A stretch of DNA of 64,000 nucleotides from Eustoma russellianum (lineage: Eukaryota; Streptophyta; Magnoliopsida; Gentianales; Gentianaceae): the NCBI GenBank assembly GCA_036186865.1, contig AP025045.1:17109082-17173081 (forward strand), in the 5' to 3' direction. Position 1 is the first letter of the stretch; each line of letters opens with the position of its first letter. Of this stretch, positions 45,875 through 58,980 are shown piece after piece. The notes beneath the pieces were generated by a model. That model was not told the DNA's origin, ran no database searches, and saw only the letters and a list, made by a program, of their open reading frames with translations. Position numbers and translations under genes: made by a program.

Positions 45875-48512
45875 TGTAGGATCTGCAAGGCACCACTAGA
45901 AGAGGGGGGTTGTGGGTGCGGAAATTGTGGTTTTTAAAATTGTTTTAAACCAAAAACCCAACTTCTGAAAACAGTTTTTGTTTTCAGGACCAGTTTTGAA
46001 ACGTTTTGAAAACTAGATTGCAGGTCTTAAAAAATTCTGAAATTTGGATAAAACTTAGTCTCAGATGTTTTGAGTATCTCCTAAAAATTTCAGATTGAAA
46101 TTCAACCTATAACCTCTTGAAAAATCGTTGGTGGTCAGATTGCGCAAATCTGCCAAAAACGGCAGTCTGATTTGAAAAATTAATTCCTATTTATCCGTAA
46201 CTCCAAATGCTCTGAAAATTTAATGACTAACCTCTTATTAGTTGTATTTAGTTGGGTTGAAACATTTTTGAAAAATGCTTTTGGGAAGATAGTCAAATAC
46301 GTTCAAAGTTTCAACATTTGCAAGCCTGAAAATCAAACTGCACTAGTCTAAGAACTTTAGACGTTTAGATGACTTATCCTTGTCTAAAGGGGTTGAAATT
46401 TGCGCCAAATTAACCTTAAGACATGTGGCTAAGATTCTGGAAAGTTTTGTGATTTTTGAAATTTGTTTACTATTTTGAATAACGTGGTGAAAAACGATGC
46501 ATAGTGCTGAAACTGAAAGTAAGTGCTGAAAGTAAATAACACCAGGAATTTTATACTGGTTCAGTTAAAACAACCTACTCCAGTCTTCGAGGACACCTTC
46601 CTCGGTTAGCACTAATCACAAAACACAAAGAACACCTTACTACAGGGTTGATGGAGTTACACACCAACTCCAACCCTTTACAAACCTTGTATATGAATAC
46701 ACTGATCACGAACACCACCACCTTACAAGTGCAAGATTGATCACACCTTGATCAATCCTTTACAACAATAAAGAGAATATATGGTGGTCTATATGAAGCC
46801 GATTCAAATGTATGAATATGAGTACAATAGGCTTTTAGAGAGAAGAAAGAAAGAAAGAGTAGAAGAGGAGTGTGAAAACGTTTTTGCACTTTGAACTTGT
46901 AAGCTTTTTCTTGTCTTTTGTTTGCTCTCTTCTTTCCTTTTTATCTCCATATTGCCGCCCCCCTTGAAGCTCATTCCTCTCTTGAAAATTAACTTCTAAG
47001 TCCTTGGAAGAGTGTATTACATCATTCTGACATTTTCTTGCTTACTTGGCAACTCCTCATTGGATGATCATTAAGCTCTTGCTTACTTGGCACTCATTGA
47101 TTGGATGGAAGTTGTCATCATTTGATGGCTAGATAAATCTGAAAATAAACCTTAAAGAGCATGTGCCAATTAGCCATAAAATTATTTCCATAAAGCATAT
47201 AATCATCCCACATAATTAGCAAGACAAATTTCTCCAACTTGCCATGAAAAAATCGGCCATTACACCTCTTTCACATGCTGAAATTTCAGCATGTGTAACA
47301 TTTGCATTTTATTCAAAATGCTGCCAAGTTTGTTTTGACTTATTCCTTGAAAATAAAGAAGAAATCAATCATCATTTAGTACATAACATTCTTATCAATT
47401 TTGGAATAAAAATTGATCACCAATAGAGCCTAGAATTCGCCCAAGTATATTCCCACACATGCTGAAAATATTCAAAGACATCACTTTATTTATTCCATAA
47501 TATATTCAAAACACTTACATGCTATCTATCAATTAATCCACATAATTCAAGATAGAAAAATATGGCTCATTAAGTGTAGAAAGTCGGCCAGCCATAAACT
47601 ACACATGCTGAATTTTCAGCATGTGTTACAAATGTGACAAGATTTGAAATGTTACCTTTTGTAGTTCCTTTTTTTATGTCACCAACATTGTATGCTTCAT
47701 TCTTGGCCAATCAAGATGCCAACAAAGCTCCACATATGCTCCAACATGGCTGTCTAGGTGTGTGCAATAGTTTATACATGTGCTGAATTTTATTTTTGCA
47801 AACTATGTAAAATATTGCACATATAATTATACACACATGGTATATTCCAATCAGCCCTTAATTGATTTTTCTAGAACACTTTAGAATTTATGAAGTATGT
47901 AAAAAGTGTCTAGATACATGTTATATTCCATAAAAATATTCCATGTGTCGTGTATGTAGAAAACCGAATTTTCGACGTTTATCGATTACCTGATTTTTCT
48001 CTAATTAAATTCCAACTTTTTGCACATGTTATATATATTATGTTACACATAATATACATAAATTAAACTTTAATATTCAGCACTTAGGCTGATCTAAAGT
48101 GGCGCCTAACCATGTGACAAAATTGAAATTGGAATTTCCACAATTTGGCCTTAATTGAGGGTGATTTGTGTGTGCCAACATGGAATGATTTTATGGCAGC
48201 ACATACCATGTAAGCCACAAAATTTGTGGCCATTTTTGAAGTGTAGGGGCTGGCCATCTATATATGGCAAGTACGTGACACGTTGGCGAAGTTTCGGTAT
48301 TCGTCCGATACGACAATTTTTGGTTTAGAACCTTTTAACGTGTCGTAATAAATTTGTCATCACCATGACTTATATCATATGATATAAGACCTGAATATAC
48401 TCATAAATATGAGTCAAATATAGTGGTGTGACGTTAACGTACGTTCGCAAAAAATATATAACTTGTCGGTAGTACGTTGGAATATATGTGTATGTGCCTT
48501 TTTAAAAAAATC

Positions 48513-48559
<47 letters not shown>

Positions 48560-48923
48560 AAAATCGTGTGATATAAGGGAGTGGAGAACTTTCCTTTCTT
48601 TAACTTGTTGCCTTTGTGCCTTTTTAAAATATGGCTTCTTTTAATGAACTACTTAGTTTATTTAACTAAGTACTTCACTTAATGAACTAGTTTAGTTCAT
48701 TAATAATGGCACCTGAAAATAGTTCAAAACACAACAAATGCTTGCCATTTGATGTAAACTTTAATGCTTCATGGTTCGTTAGTACAAAAACATTATATAT
48801 GAACTATATAAAGCAAGTTTTGTGCAACAACGTGTCATGTCATGAAATATGTCATGCATTTCTTTAATACACGTTTATTTAAATCATGCATTTTGTAATC
48901 ATTCAAACCCCTTTTTCTCTATA
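45875..48923 (-). repeat. S2 3' LTR (3049 bp)
   Basis: TGTAGGATCTGCAAGG to CTCTATA. The terminal CA expected at 48923 reads TA, so the U3 end is mutated. It includes the palindromes (47272-47626), the AT tract (48515-48555) and the hairpin near 46590. Confidence 0.92.
47272..47626 (-). repeat. Palindromes in the S2 3' LTR
   Basis: A perfect 24-bp palindrome with arm CACATGCTGAAA at 47272-47295, a half-decayed one near 47457, and ACACATGCTGAA/TTCAGCATGTGT at 47601-47626. Number and spacing match S1. Confidence 0.9.
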
Positions 48924-49184
48924 ATCTCCCCCTTTTGATGATTTACAAAATAACCTACATACATGATTTAAATCTTGTCGCTCCCCCTCCAATTGTGCAT
49001 AAATTCAAATTTTGAATTTCAAATTTCAAATTCGTTCCCCCTTGATTTATGCAATCAGTTTCTCTCTCCCCTTAAATCATTCTTCTCTCTCCCGCTTAAA
49101 TCATTCTCTCTTCTTAAATCATGCATTCTCTCCCCTTTTATTTCGGAAAGTCAATCAAAAGTACATGTAAATATGGAAAGACAA
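48924..49184 (-). promoter_or_regulatory. S2 multiple polypurine tracts
   Basis: On the minus strand, GGGGGAG-type tracts repeat (plus strand TCTCCCCC at 48925, CTCCCCCTCC near 48982, TTCCCCCTT near 49035, then CTCTCCC). The layout is as in S1. The plus-strand ORF here is a shadow. Confidence 0.88.
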
Positions 49185-52100
49185 TCAAATCAAATCAGCA
49201 GAAATCATGCCTAATTTAGAACGAAGATTTTCGTACATGGCTTGATTTAATGCCTTAGTAAAAATATCTGCTACTTGTGCCTCTGCGCGTACGTGATCTA
49301 TGACAATATCACCATTACTTACGTGATCACGAAGGAAGCGATAGCGTACTTCTATATGCTTGGCCTTAGAGTGTAGCACGGGGTTCTTAGATAGGTTGAT
49401 TGCACTTATACTATCACAATATATAGGAATTTTATTTACGGTAATTCCAAAGTCAGAAAGTTATTGTTTTATCCATAGTAATTGTGTGCAGCAAAGACTA
49501 AGTGACATGTACTCAGCTTCAGTAGTGGATAAACCTACGCTTGCTTGCTTTTTGGAAAACCATGAAATAAGGGAGTTTCCTATAAATTGGAAATTGCCAC
49601 TCGTGCTTTTTCTATCTATTTTACATCCACTATAATCAGCGTCAGTGTAGGCATGCAAATTAAAATTACAATCTTTATCATACCAAATGCCTATGGTGGG
49701 TGTGTGCTTAATATATCGGAATATTCTTTTCACCGCATTAAAGTGAGACACCTTAGGTTGACTTTGAAAACGTGCACACATACATACACTGAACATGATA
49801 TCAGGCCTACTAGCAGTAAGATATAGCAAAGAGCCAATCATAGATCTATATAAGGCATTATCAAAATCCTTATCATGTTCATCTTTATCTAATTTAGTAG
49901 TGACACTCATAGGGGTGGGTGATGGTTTTAAGTTCTCAAAATTGAACTTTTTAATCATATCATTTATATATTTAGCTTGGCTTATATGGATGCTTTTGCT
50001 CGTTTGTTTAATCTGCAAGCCAAAAAAGTAGTTCAGTTCGCCAACCATAGACATTTCAAATTTGGATTTCATGCAATTTTCAAAATCTTCAACAAGTTTA
50101 TGAGAAGTGGAGCCGAAAATGATGTCATCAACGTAAATTTGAATGATAAGTAAATCCGATTTATCTTGTTTTAAAAATAAAGTACTATCTATTGTGCCTC
50201 TTTTAAAACCATTTTCTAAAAGAAAAGTAGCAAAACGATCATACCATGCTCTAGGTGCTTGCTTTAGACCGTATAGTGCCTTCTTTAGTTTGTACACATG
50301 ATCGGGATGTTTCAAATCTTCAAAACAGGGTGGTTATTTCACGTATACCTCTTCTTGTATAAATCCATTTAGGAATGCACTTTTCACGTCCATTCGATAA
50401 AGTTTAAAATCTTTCATGCAAGCAATAGCAAGTAAAAGTCGTATGGCTTCTAAGCGTGCTACGGATGCAAATGTCTCATCATAATCAATTCCTTCTTCTT
50501 GATTATATCCTTGTGCTACAAGTCTAGCTTTATTTCTAACAACTTTTCCTTCTTCATTCATTTTATTTCTAAACACCCTCTTTGTGCCTATTATGGTCTT
50601 ATCTTGTGGTCGTGGTACTAAATCCCATACGTCATTTATAACAAATTGATTAAGTTCGTCATGCATAGCATCAATCTAAGAAGAATCACTCAAAACATCA
50701 TGCACATTTTTAGGTTCGATTTCAGAAATCATGGCTTGAAATTGGTTTATTTCATCCGGATTTATTCTTCTACGTGGTCGTACTCCGTGAGTGATATCTC
50801 CTATAATGAGATCATGTGGGTGATCTCTATGCCAACTTGGTTGATTATTTTCTACGTTCTCATGCATTTCTAAGTGATCATGCATTTCTAGTGTATCATG
50901 CATATCATACGTGCCATCATCATCATTCAACACGGGTTTCAATTCAAAATCGTCATCATATTCTTTATCTTTATCAATCTCACCAAATTCATTAAACTTC
51001 ACATGAATAGATTCTAGAATTTGTCTAGTGATGGGATCATAACATCTATATGTTTTTGAATTGACATAATATCCAACAAAGATGCATTCAATTGATTTAG
51101 ATTCAAAGTTATCTAAATTATCTTTCATTTTTAAAACAAAGCATTTGCATCCAAACACACGAAAGTAATCAATTTTAGGCATGCGATCATTTAATATCTC
51201 ATAAGGTGTCTTATTTATTTTCTTTCTAATGGAAAAGCGACTTACTATGTAGCATGTACAGTTTACGGCTTCCGCCCACAAAAATCTAGGCAATTTATTC
51301 TCGCACAACATAGTTCTAGCAATTTCTTGTAATGTCCTATTCTTTTTTTCTACTACTCCATTTAATTGTGGAGTTCTAGGTGGTTTTAATTCCTTTTTCT
51401 TCGCAAAATGAAATCATGTCCTTGTTTTTAAATTCACTGTCTCTATCACTTCTTATCCTTTTCACATTGACGCCAAATTGATTTTCAAGTTGTTTTATTA
51501 GTTTTTCAATCTCAATGGCACTATCATCCTTATGTGTAAGAAACAAAGTCCAAGTATAACGAGAAAAACCATCAACAATCACACAAATATAGTGACGTCC
51601 ACCAAGACTCGTAGTGCGACTTGGACCAAATAAATCAAAATGTAATAATTCTAAAACTCTAGTCGTGCTTATTTCATTCTTAGGTTTAAGTGACTCGCGT
51701 GTTTGTTTGCCTTTTATGCAAGATTCACACAACTGAAAGTTTTCTAAATCAAGTGTAGGAAATCCTCGTATTAGGTTTTTTCGTTGGAGTTTTTCTAGTA
51801 TAGAAATGCCAATGTGTCCTAAACGTCTATGCCATAAATTTACGTTAGATTCATTTGACATAAAACACTTAACCTTAGCGTCTATCATATCATCCATAGA
51901 AAGTGTAAAGATGTTTCCTTCCCGTTTTCCTTTTAGCACTACTTCTCCATTTTTATTTATGATATTGCAATAGGGATGAGTAAAGCACACATCGAAACCA
52001 TTATCAATAAATTGTGAAATGCTAAGAAGATTATAAGTTAAGTTGCTTGCCAAAAAGACGTTGAAAATTTGAAGGGTGCTTGGGTTTCCAATTNNNNNNN

Positions 52101-52282
52101 NNNTTTCCAATTGTACCTTTTCCGATGATCTTGCCTTCATTGTTGTCTCCAAGGTCACGGATCCGTCTTGTGACCTTCTTCAGTTTAGTGAACAAGCTCA
52201 GGTCACCCGTCATGTGCCTCGAGCAACCACTGTCAAGGAACCACTTGATAGATGTATCTTTTGATGTGTGGGTTCCCTGCAA
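49185..52282 (-). pseudogene. S2 pol (protease, integrase, RT, RNase H), broken
   Basis: Protease WFLDSGCSRHMTGD (52240 region), GAG-pre-integrase LWHRRLGHIG, integrase core (HFDLFGP; IRSDRDSEF, second Asp kept but next Gly changed), an 11-base-scale deletion near 51376 that loses the start of the PPRT region, the tail NKLPRFLWAEAVNC, RT with IQIYVDDIIFGS, RNase H STTEAEYMSL and LHSKAKHIEV. Stops at about 50676, 50334 and 49461. An N gap lies in the protease-integrase linker. Confidence 0.9.
52094..52103. other. Assembly gap of ten N
   Basis: Both sides of the gap carry the same nine bases, TTTCCAATT. Collapsing them gives the sequence found uninterrupted in S1 (33230-33250). The gap is therefore probably an unmerged contig overlap with no missing DNA. 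Confidence 0.85.
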
Positions 52283-52321
52283 TACAAGAGTGATTTAGGT
52301 ACCCTTTTAATTTTGGGTCCT

Positions 52322-54270
52322 TACAAGTTAGTTATTCACCTCTTAGTAAAAGTACCTTTCGGTACCCATACTTGGGTGATCCTTCTCGGTCTGGCAACTG
52401 GCAAGAATGTAGATGAAGGTGCAATGTAGTAGACATGTGGTGAGTGGACTTTGGGCCTTTGGCCAAGTACTCCTTTATATGCGTCATATTGAGTGCGTTT
52501 TTGATATGCCCTTGTGTTGGTGTGCATAGTGCGTGATCTAGATGGATGAAATGAATGTCGTGTATGCATCACTTGTTTCTTCTCATATCTATATGGCACA
52601 AAATTATATTTCGCATGATATGAAGAAGAAGTAAAACGAGATGAGGGGAGAGGGGGTCTTTATGTCATCTTAGACGCCGTATTTGCTTTTGGAGTATTTA
52701 CTTTCTTAGACAAGACAAACTTGGTTGGTTTAATGGATACTTCATTTGTTTCAATATATCCTAATCCCGTTTTATCACTATCATGCTTTTGTGATAAAAT
52801 AATACGATCTAGCATGTTAGATCCTGTATCAAACTGTTTCATCATTTTCTCTAAGTCCGTATTCCTTGATTTCAAATTTGAAATCTCGGATTTCATTTCC
52901 TTATTTTGCATGGTCAATGATGAGATCTCTATCTTTAATGCATTAATGATGCATGACGACTCTTCTTTTGAATCGTTTAATTGAGCGACAAGATTCTCGT
53001 TAGAAGATTCTAATAGCTTCTTGTCTTCAATTAATCGCTTCTTTTCTTTCGCGAGAGTGTTAGTAAATTTATGCAATTCTAAGTACTGACTAAAAAGATC
53101 ATCATAAGAAGGCTCAGAGTCAGAATCATAGTCAGATGATACCTCGTTTGATGCTTTGTACACAAAGTATACTTGTGCAGTCTCCTCTTCTGTTTCAATC
53201 TCGGAATCAGATGTATCACTCCAAGTGGAGGCCTTGAGAGCTCTTTTCCTTTGCTTAGGTTCTGAGACGAGTCTATTCTTGTTCCGTTCCTTGTCAGGGT
53301 GTTTGTTTGTTTGCTTGTGCTTATTAGGGCAGTCATATGATAGATGTCCAAGTTTACCGCATTCGTAACACTTAACATCCTTGTCATTTGTCTTGTTCTT
53401 ATTTCTTTTAGTCGAAGTAGCCTTAGTTTTGTTTCTAAATGACTTTCTCATGAATTTTCTTAAGCCTTTAGCCTATAAAATTAAGTCATCGTTATCTGAT
53501 TCAGAATCACTATCATCTACGTGATCGGAAGAAGTAGAGATGTATTCATTTGATTTAAATGTAATAGTCTTACCTTGTTTTGATGATGATTCCGATTTCC
53601 TTATGGTGAGTTTGTTCTCATATACCTTAAGTGATCCAATTAGTTCTTCCATCTTAATCGATTTAGTTTCTTTGCTTTCTTCTATGGCCGTTACTTTAGA
53701 GTCCCACTCGGATGGAAGGCTTCGCAAGACCTTTTGTACCTTTTCCTGCATAGTAAAGGCTTTGCCAAGAGACTCAAGAGAATTGTAAATGTTAGTCAAG
53801 CGAAGATCCATATCAACGATAGATTCATTTGGTAATAATTTAAATGAGTCAAGTGTGGACATAAGCATGTTGATCTTGGACTCTTTTACTTGACTAGTGC
53901 CTTCGTGTTTCATTTCGAGAATTCTCCACATTTCTTGATCACTAGAACAATTTGAAATATAGCTAGATTCACTTTTACTTAGTCCATTTAGAAGTAATTG
54001 CATAGCCCTAGCATTCATGTTCAGTCTCTTTTTATCATCACTAGTGTACTCTTGCCTAGGCTTAATGACCTTTAGTGTGACTCCATCTACAGTGGATAAT
54101 TTTGATGGAACAAATGGACCATCTTCTTTAATTGACCAAAGATCAATATCAATTGCCATAAGGAAAAGTTTCATTCTTAACTTCCATTGAATGAAAGACT
54201 CACCGTCAAAGAGAGGAGGCCTTTGACTGGACATACCTTCTTACTCGGTTTTGAAGTTTGTGGTTGCCAT
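52322..54270 (-). pseudogene. S2 gag with zinc knuckle and coiled-coil
   Basis: Met at 54268-54270, an early TAA for Gln or Lys near 54240, then MSSQRPPLFDGESFIQWKLR and the UBN2-type region to 53473. A TAG there interrupts before the zinc knuckle CYECGKLGHLSYDC and the coiled-coil (53451-52660). A TAA near 52660 precedes the basic His/Arg-rich tail (52599-52336). It is close to S1 gag throughout. Confidence 0.9.
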
Positions 54271-54312
54271 CTCACTTAGATCGTTGGATCCTTTAGTTGT
54301 GACTGTTTCTGT

Positions 54313-54326
54313 GCTCCGATACCACT
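54313..54326 (-). promoter_or_regulatory. S2 primer binding site
   Basis: The complement reads TGGTATCGGAGC next to the LTR end, as in S1. Confidence 0.9.
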
Positions 54327-55377
54327 TGTAGGATCTGCAAGGCACCACTAGAAGGGGGGTTGAATACTGGGTGCAGAAAATGTGGTTTTTAAAATTGTTT
54401 TTAAATCAAAAACCCAACTTCTGAAAACAGTTTTTGTTTTCAGGACTAGTTTTGAAATATTTTGAAAACTAAGTTGCAGGTCTTCAAAAATTCTGAAATT
54501 TGGAGAGCACTTAGTCTCAGATGTTTTTAGTATCTCCTAAAAATTTCAAATTAAAATTCAACCTCTAACCCCTTAAAAAATCGTTAGTGGTCAAGTTGTG
54601 CAAATCTGCCAGAAACGGTAGTCTGATTTGAAAAATTAATTCCTATTTATCCGTAACTCCAAATGCTTTGAAAATTTAATGACTAAACCCTTATTAGTTG
54701 TATTTAATTGGGTTAAACAGTTTTAAAAAATTATTTTGGGAAGATAGTCAAATACATTCAAAGTCTCAACCTTTGCAAGCCTAAAAATCAGACTGCACTA
54801 GTCTCAGAATTTTAGACGTTTGGATGACTTATCCTTGTCCAAAAGGGTTGAACTTGCGCCAAATTAACCTTAAGACGTGTGGATATGATTATGGAAAGTT
54901 TTGTGATTTTTGAAATTCGTTTACTATTTTTAATAATGTGATGAAAAACGATACACAGTGATGAAACTGAAAGTAAGTGCTGAAAGTAAATAACACCAGG
55001 AATTTTATACTGGTTCGGTTAAAACAACCTACTCCAGTCTTCGAGGACACCTTCCTCGGTTAGCACTAATCACAAAACACAAAGAACACCTTAACACAGG
55101 TTTGATGGAATTACACACCAACTCTAACCCTTTACAAACCTTATATATGAATACAATGATCACGAACACCACCACCTTGCAAGTGCAAGATTGATCACAC
55201 CTTGATCAATCCTTTAAAACAATAAAGAGAATATGTGGTGGTCTATATGAATCCTATTCAAATGTATGAATATGAGTACAATAGGCTTTTAGAGAGAAGA
55301 AAGAAAGGAAGAGTAGAAGAGGAGTGTGAAACGTTTTTGCACTTTGAACTTGTAAGCTTTTTCTTGTCTTTTGTTTG
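54327..55377 (-). repeat. S2 5' LTR, truncated
   Basis: Matches 45875-46924 of the complete LTR and ends in TTTGTTTG directly before the TGTTGAG start of S3. GTTTG (55373-55377) should be the target duplication of S3. Confidence 0.9.
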
Positions 55378-55494
55378 TGTTGAGAAATATGTTTGGATAA
55401 TTTTCAAAGTCATGATTTTAAGTGGTGAATACTTAGAAATGTCACATATGGTGTTATAAGGGATTAAAGGTTGAAAAAGTGAAGAAAAATGACG

Positions 55495-55690
55495 TGGATC
55501 TCTCAGGCAGAGACACATGGATCGATCCATGTACATCAGCCCCTCATGTGGATCGATCCATGTTGAACTGAGAAGAACCAAACTCACAGTAAGACGTCGA
55601 TCTCTCACGTGGATCGATCGACGTACGTCAGCCCTCACGTGGATCGATCGACGTACGTCAGCCCCTCACATGGATAGATCCACGTCTCAC
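55495..55690 (+). repeat. GGATCGATC palindromic repeats in the S3 LTR
   Basis: About five units, including the perfect palindrome CATGGATCGATCCATG (about 55527 and 55555) and GGATCGATCGACGTACGTCA. They sit about 120 bp from the LTR start, in the slot that in S0 holds 62-bp CGCTTCATAAAGCG repeats. Confidence 0.9.
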
Positions 55691-58208
55691 AGAATGTTTA
55701 TTTTTCTAAAAAGTGATGAAATGATTGTTTTTCATTTATATATGTTTCATATATGTTTATTACGTGATTCTTATGAGATATTGGTGATTATAATTGTCTT
55801 GTGACTAACGTGCCTTGGAAGTTTCTACAACTTACCAAAAAGGACAAAATTGGTATTTTGAGTTTTGTAGGAACATGATATGGTGAAAATATTTCAAGGG
55901 TGCATTCTTATACTATTTATCATGAAAAGGGTGATATCTTGATTATTTCTGACCATCGGGGTCATTTCTGGAGTTTTCATATACCAGGGGTATTTTGGTC
56001 ATTTTACCTCCGAGGGTATTTCTGGTATTTTCACTCAAGGAATCTCTTGAGCATATTATTATCTTCATTCTGGAGCTGATTTATTATTAATTTGAAGATT
56101 ATATGGTGATTCATCATTCTATTCTCTCACATGATGATATCAATGACTATAGCTGGATATGTGACGATTTGAGATGTCACATTCTATTTTTTCTTGAAGA
56201 CCCTCTTATATATGTTATAAGAGATCATTATCATCATTATTCAGAGATATTAAAGGTGTCAAAGGTGTGGAAATGTTCATGACATTTAAGAAGAAATATT
56301 GGGAATTTCGGTGTTACACGTTGACATAATCTTGTCAATTATTATTTGGTGATTTCTTCCCCAAAAATTTGAGTTGATATACATATACATATGTCCAAAA
56401 ACGTGTATATTCAGATGGATATGATGGTGTACTCATTTTATGAGTTGGAGACAAGTGGACCAACCAAAAAAGAGCTAGTTGGCAAAAATTGCCAACTTGG
56501 AAATATCTAAATATAGCCAACGGCTATATGGCTAGTTCTGATCAGATTTATTGAGTCAAATGGAGCTCTCACATGTCCTATTATTGTGCTTGGAGTTGGG
56601 GATATTTTGGTGGTATTATATTATGCTCATTTTATAAAGGATAATCAAAAGTGAAATTTTGGAAAAACATTTTAGTAGCCAACGGCTACTTAGTCAAATT
56701 TGAAGCTGTTTTCGAGTTTGAAATGGTATACTCCCACATGCCTATTATCTTTCCAAGAAGTTTAGGAAATTATCTCTATTTTGCTAAGGATAAATCAAGA
56801 TAATTCTAAGTCATTTTTTAGTTGAAAATTTCGGCCAACAAGGTGATGCCAAGGTGGACCAATTATGTTGTCTCATTTTGCCAAGTGTACAAGGCCAACC
56901 AATGATGAGAAGACATTTGGACTTGATGATGAAGATGGTGACATATTGGAAGTCTTATCTCTAAGGCTCATCTCACACTATAAATAGAGACAATGGTGAA
57001 GAAGATGAAACACACTTGAAGCTCACAAGCATTTGTTGAATTGTCTAGCTATCATCTTCTTCTTGTTGTTGTTGTTGTTCTTGTTCCATTCTTTGTAGCA
57101 AAGGTTGTTCTTGTTGTTTTTGTTGTGCTACAAGCCTCTTGAGCTTCATTTGTAAGATTTATTAGCCATTCTTATAAGGCTATATCAATAGGTGTTAGAG
57201 GAGTTGCAACTAAGTGTTGCTTAGAAGGTGATCATCCAAATCTTGAGTAGGGTTAGTGTATAACCCAAGGATCAAGCTTGGTTCTTGTTGTAAGGTGATT
57301 CAATTCATATTGAAATCCAATGAAAGGTGTTCCTTGGGACTGGAGTAGGTCACATTAACCGAACCAGGATAAATCCTCGGTGTTCTTGTCTTGTTTCTTC
57401 ATTTCTGTTTTCTGCCCGTTTTTACTGCAGTTTTCACACAATTTCTCACAATTTGAAAAAATAGCTAAACATTTTCAAAATTCGTGATTTTTGGTGGAGT
57501 TATACTTCAGACTGTTAGATTTCATTTTCAACAAGAATCACTTGATTTGAGCAAGGAAAAGTTAGTCTTTCAGGCTTTGGAAGATAACTGCTCCAATCTG
57601 GCTGCAATCTGACCAGTTTTGAGAAAACTTAAATTCTACATTTATCAAGAATTGTTTAAGGTCAGGTCCTTTTTGAAAACATCATCTACACATCCTAAGG
57701 AGTATTTTGATATATAAGATCAACCTTTTTGGTTGATTATTCAAAGAGAAACATGTTTTGCAAAATCAGCAACATTCTGTCCAATTCTGTCCAGATTGAT
57801 CATCTGAATCTTTTTATTTGTTTGAAGGGCCAAAACAATCTTATTTTTGTCTGATTTTTGGATAGAATCTTGTTAACTCATTGAAGTTCAGTTCTGGAAA
57901 GTTTTTATAATTTTGGAGTTGTTGTAGAATTAGTTTTGAATTTTTCAAAAACGGGTTCTGAATCTGAGACAGTTTCAGATTCTGTTTTCAAAGGGGATTT
58001 TTATAAAGGGTTGTAGTGTAATTTCCGCTAACCACTATTCACCTCCCCTCTAGTAATGTTTATTGCAGGTGCACGGTCTAACAATTGGTATCAGAGTCAG
58101 GCCAACACCACTCAAAAGAAGCAAGATTCAACACCATACGAACAATACAAGGCCAAGAAAAACAACAATTCATTATATACTGCTTGTCTCAAATCCAAAG
58201 TACATACA

Positions 58209-58470
58209 ATGGCCGTTGTTTCTCACAAAGACGAGTTGGAAGGTATGTCCACACAATGCCCTCCTCTTTTTATGGCAATAATTTGTTCATTAGAAACTAA
58301 GAATGAGGCTATTCTTAATGGCTATAGACATCGATTTATGGTCTATAGTTGAAGATGGGCCGTACATTCCAAAAAAGTTGTATAAGTTAGTGAAGTCACT
58401 CAAGAAGTAGAAAAATATAAAAGTGAATGGACATCGGAAGATAATAAAAGAAAATGTCAATGAATGCTAA
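58209..58470 (+). pseudogene. S3 gag, decayed N-terminal fragment
   Basis: A Met at 58209 (MAVVSHKDELEGMSTQCPPL) matches the start of S1/S2 gag. Beyond PPLF the frame is lost to small indels and the remaining similarity (ATAGACATCGATTTATGGTC, then GAAGATGGGCC) is spread over frames. G4 interrupts at 58470. GCTAA at 58466-58470 is the likely target duplication. Confidence 0.82.
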
Positions 58471-58795
58471 TGTAGCGCCCCGCACCCGGGCCCTCGTCCG
58501 GATACGGTGCACCCGCCGTACTTCACTAAGGAGAGTGCAAAACGTCATGCATAAACATACGAAAATCCATAAATAAGCCATGGATTCCAATGTTAACATT
58601 TTACATGGCAGTAGAATTTAGGCAGAATTAAAACTTTCCAAATCAAACATGCATTACGAAGTGACTAAGTCCCCAAAGTAGCAGTACCACAAAATAACAT
58701 AACCGACAATCCAAAGAGTTTAAACATAGTCATAATACAAATCGTCTTGGCAGCACAAAAGTACTTAAGCTTAGCTCCCATCATACTCCTCGCCT

Positions 58796-58980
58796 ATGGA
58801 TAAGGTACTCTCGGCTAGTCCTCGCATCCATTCTATCTTGGCGTTCCCTGGCTCTGGGGAAAAATAAAGTGTGAGTGATAAAAATCACCCAGCAAGAATA
58901 CAATAAACGACCATGAAATACATAAAGAGTCATAACATGAATGTATTACTCCAAAAACCTCAAGTAATCATAATTCATAC
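58796..58980 (-). other. G4 LTR splice-like block
   Basis: Donor CAG/GTATGAAT (58980), hairpin GTGAT/ATCAC (58875-58888), pyrimidine tract and acceptor CCCCAG (58854); intron 127 bp. The exon-like part begins EPGNAKIEWM and then shifts frame. In this copy the sequence before the donor is open in the joined frame. Confidence 0.55.

Larger units (their letters stand above)
45875..55377 (-). mobile_element. S2: Sirevirus-type Ty1/copia element, 5' LTR truncated by S3
   Basis: Minus-strand relative of S1 with the same gene order and LTR motifs. 3' LTR 45875-48923, 5' LTR 54327-55377 (only the U5-side 1.05 kb). S3 begins at the cut, which matches the point 46924 in the complete LTR. It carries many stops, mostly CAA-to-TAA or TGG-to-TAG. 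Confidence 0.92.
55378..58470 (+). mobile_element. S3: Sirevirus-type copia element, 5' LTR and gag start
   Basis: LTR 55378-58083 (2706 bp), primer site TTGGTATCAGAGTCAGG at 58085, and a decayed gag start. It is inserted in the S2 LTR and is itself cut by G4 at 58470. The remainder should continue to the right of G4, outside the window. The LTR shares the GAACCAGGATAAATCC-type stretch with S1 and S2 LTRs. Confidence 0.85.

Noticed and set aside
58056..58352. 98-codon ORF as a new gene
   Set aside because: It overlaps the S3 LTR end and primer site and reads out of frame through decayed gag.
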